64,000 nt of DNA from Bombella mellum (GTDB taxonomy: Bacteria > Pseudomonadota > Alphaproteobacteria > Acetobacterales > Acetobacteraceae): NCBI RefSeq assembly GCF_014048465.1, contig NZ_PDLY01000004.1:124001-188000 (forward strand). Reading direction: 5' to 3'. The notes under the pieces were generated by a model. The model saw only the letters and a program-made list of their open reading frames with translations, was not told where the DNA came from and searched no databases. This document shows, piece by piece, positions 63,183 through 64,000 of this stretch (position 1 is the stretch's first letter; each line of letters starts with the position of its first letter). The translations under genes and the position numbers were made by a program.

Positions 63183-64000
63183 TTACTTCTCGACAGTCCC
63201 GGCAAGCAGGCCTGCAAGCGTGCGGGCAAAGCCGCTGGGGTCAGGCAGGGCCTCACCTTCCTGAACACGGGCGAGGTCCAGAAGGATACGGGCATGTTCT
63301 GCGACGCTCTCGCCCTTCTCCACACGTTCGGCCAGCGCACGGATGAGCGGATGGCGGGGGTTGATCTCCAGCACCGGCGGCAGGGCAGGCATCTCCTGAC
63401 CGGAACGGCGCATGAGACGCTGCATGGCCAGGTCCGGCCCACCCTCGCTTGTCATCACCACGGCACTGCCTGTCAGACGCACGGTGCTGCGGACATCCTT
63501 CACAGCTTCGCCAAGAGCTTCCTTCAGGGCAGGAGACAGCTTTGCCACATCAGCGGCTTCACCTTCTTCCTCGTTCTCAGGAGCGAACTTCTCGAGATCA
63601 CCATGAGCCTGGGCCACGGAACGGAAGGTCTTGTCCTTGTAGGAATGGAGACGGTCCGGCCAGAAGCTGTCCACGGCATCAGACAGCAGCAGGACTTCCA
63701 GCCCACGGGCACGGAACCCTTCCAGCTGGGCAGAGGCCCTGAGGGCCTTCAGATTGTCCCCGACCAGATAATAGATGGTCTCCTGCTCCGGCTTCATGCG
63801 GCTGATATAGTCGTCCAGCGTCGTCAGCTCATCATCATGTGTGGAGTGGAAACGGGAGAACTCGGCGATTTCCTGCCGGTGCTCGGAATCTTCCCACAGC
63901 CCTTCCTTGATGACGAGGCCGAAATTATTCCAGAAACCGGTGAAGGACTCACCACCTTCCTGCGCCCGTTTCTTGATCTCGCTGATGACACGCTTGGTCA
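63183..64000 (-). CDS. htpG: Molecular chaperone HtpG (Hsp90), C-terminal part
   Basis: The reading frame runs off the right edge of the window. The visible part codes for the last 271 or so residues: the middle-domain end (VISEIKKRAQ, FWNNFG, EDSEHRQEIAEF, YISRMKPEQETIYY) and the C-terminal dimerisation domain. HtpG folds and protects client proteins with ATP. The ATPase domain lies outside the window. An internal ATG at 63797 is not the start. Confidence 0.95.
   Translation of the reverse strand, partial: TKRVISEIKKRAQEGGESFTGFWNNFGLVIKEGLWEDSEHRQEIAEFSRFHSTHDDELTTLDDYISRMKPEQETIYYLVGDNLKALRASAQLEGFRARGLEVLLLSDAVDSFWPDRLHSYKDKTFRSVAQAHGDLEKFAPENEEEGEAADVAKLSPALKEALGEAVKDVRSTVRLTGSAVVMTSEGGPDLAMQRLMRRSGQEMPALPPVLEINPRHPLIRALAERVEKGESVAEHARILLDLARVQEGEALPDPSGFARTLAGLLAGTVEK

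Noticed and set aside
1-64000. CRISPR arrays, insertion sequences, prophage, rRNA operons
   Set aside because: No spaced repeats, transposase, integrase or rRNA-like sequence was seen on either strand.

Overview
The window is a GC-rich, gene-dense alphaproteobacterial chromosome segment. Several features point to an acetic acid bacterium (Acetobacteraceae): a complete pqqABCDE operon for the quinone cofactor of membrane dehydrogenases, an HpnN-type hopanoid exporter, a periplasmic GH32 fructan/sucrose hydrolase, an alginate-export-type porin, and conserved alphaproteobacterial neighbourhoods such as infA-maf-RNase E/G-yacG-tRNA-Phe. No mobile element, CRISPR array, phage gene or rRNA is visible. 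Genus cannot be fixed from the sequence alone.

Layout. 1-6.7 kb: the 3' end of a UDP-glucose dehydrogenase gene, a secreted proline-rich protein, MlaE/MlaF lipid-transport subunits, radA, a divergent aquaporin and a YigZ homologue. 7-14.6 kb: hpnN, an AT-rich leader and large outer-membrane porin, flavin reductase, mntH, DUF3297 and RidA. 14.7-19.8 kb: metY, an alpha/beta hydrolase, then gmk-hisG-hisD. 20-23.5 kb: pqqABCDE. 23.6-36.5 kb: a sugar-nucleotide and glycan region (rfbBACD for dTDP-rhamnose, manC for GDP-mannose, galE, two GT2 enzymes resembling polyprenyl-phosphate sugar synthases and three polytopic GT-C-like proteins). 36.9-40.6 kb: ribD-ribE-ribBA-ribH behind an FMN riboswitch. 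40.7-49.3 kb: a periplasmic coiled-coil protein, an FNR-type oxygen regulator divergent from ompW with a perfect FNR box between them, and a three-gene RND efflux system. 49.3-55.1 kb: phosphatase, prs, a membrane J-domain/peptidoglycan-binding fusion, a lipoprotein and a TonB protein, all on the minus strand. 55.2-64 kb: AlkA-like glycosylase, the infA-maf-RNase-yacG-tRNA block, aldo/keto reductase, GH32 enzyme, SBF-like transporter, a ferritin-like candidate and the 3' end of htpG.

How the genes fit together. The glycan region can make dTDP-L-rhamnose, GDP-mannose and UDP-galactose. Its GT2/GT-C pairs suggest that sugars are moved onto a polyprenyl phosphate and then transferred outside the cytoplasm, probably to lipopolysaccharide or exopolysaccharide. 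The rib operon supplies flavins under FMN feedback. The FNR/ompW pair suggests oxygen-dependent control of the outer membrane in an otherwise aerobic lineage.

The most unusual items are the J-domain protein at 51143-52732, the aquaporin whose second NPA motif reads NFM, the FNR box, the mutually exclusive hairpins after the FMN riboswitch, and a GH32 enzyme with an insertion of about 80 residues. No wholly new multi-gene system is proven here. The glycan module is the best candidate for an uncharacterised pathway.
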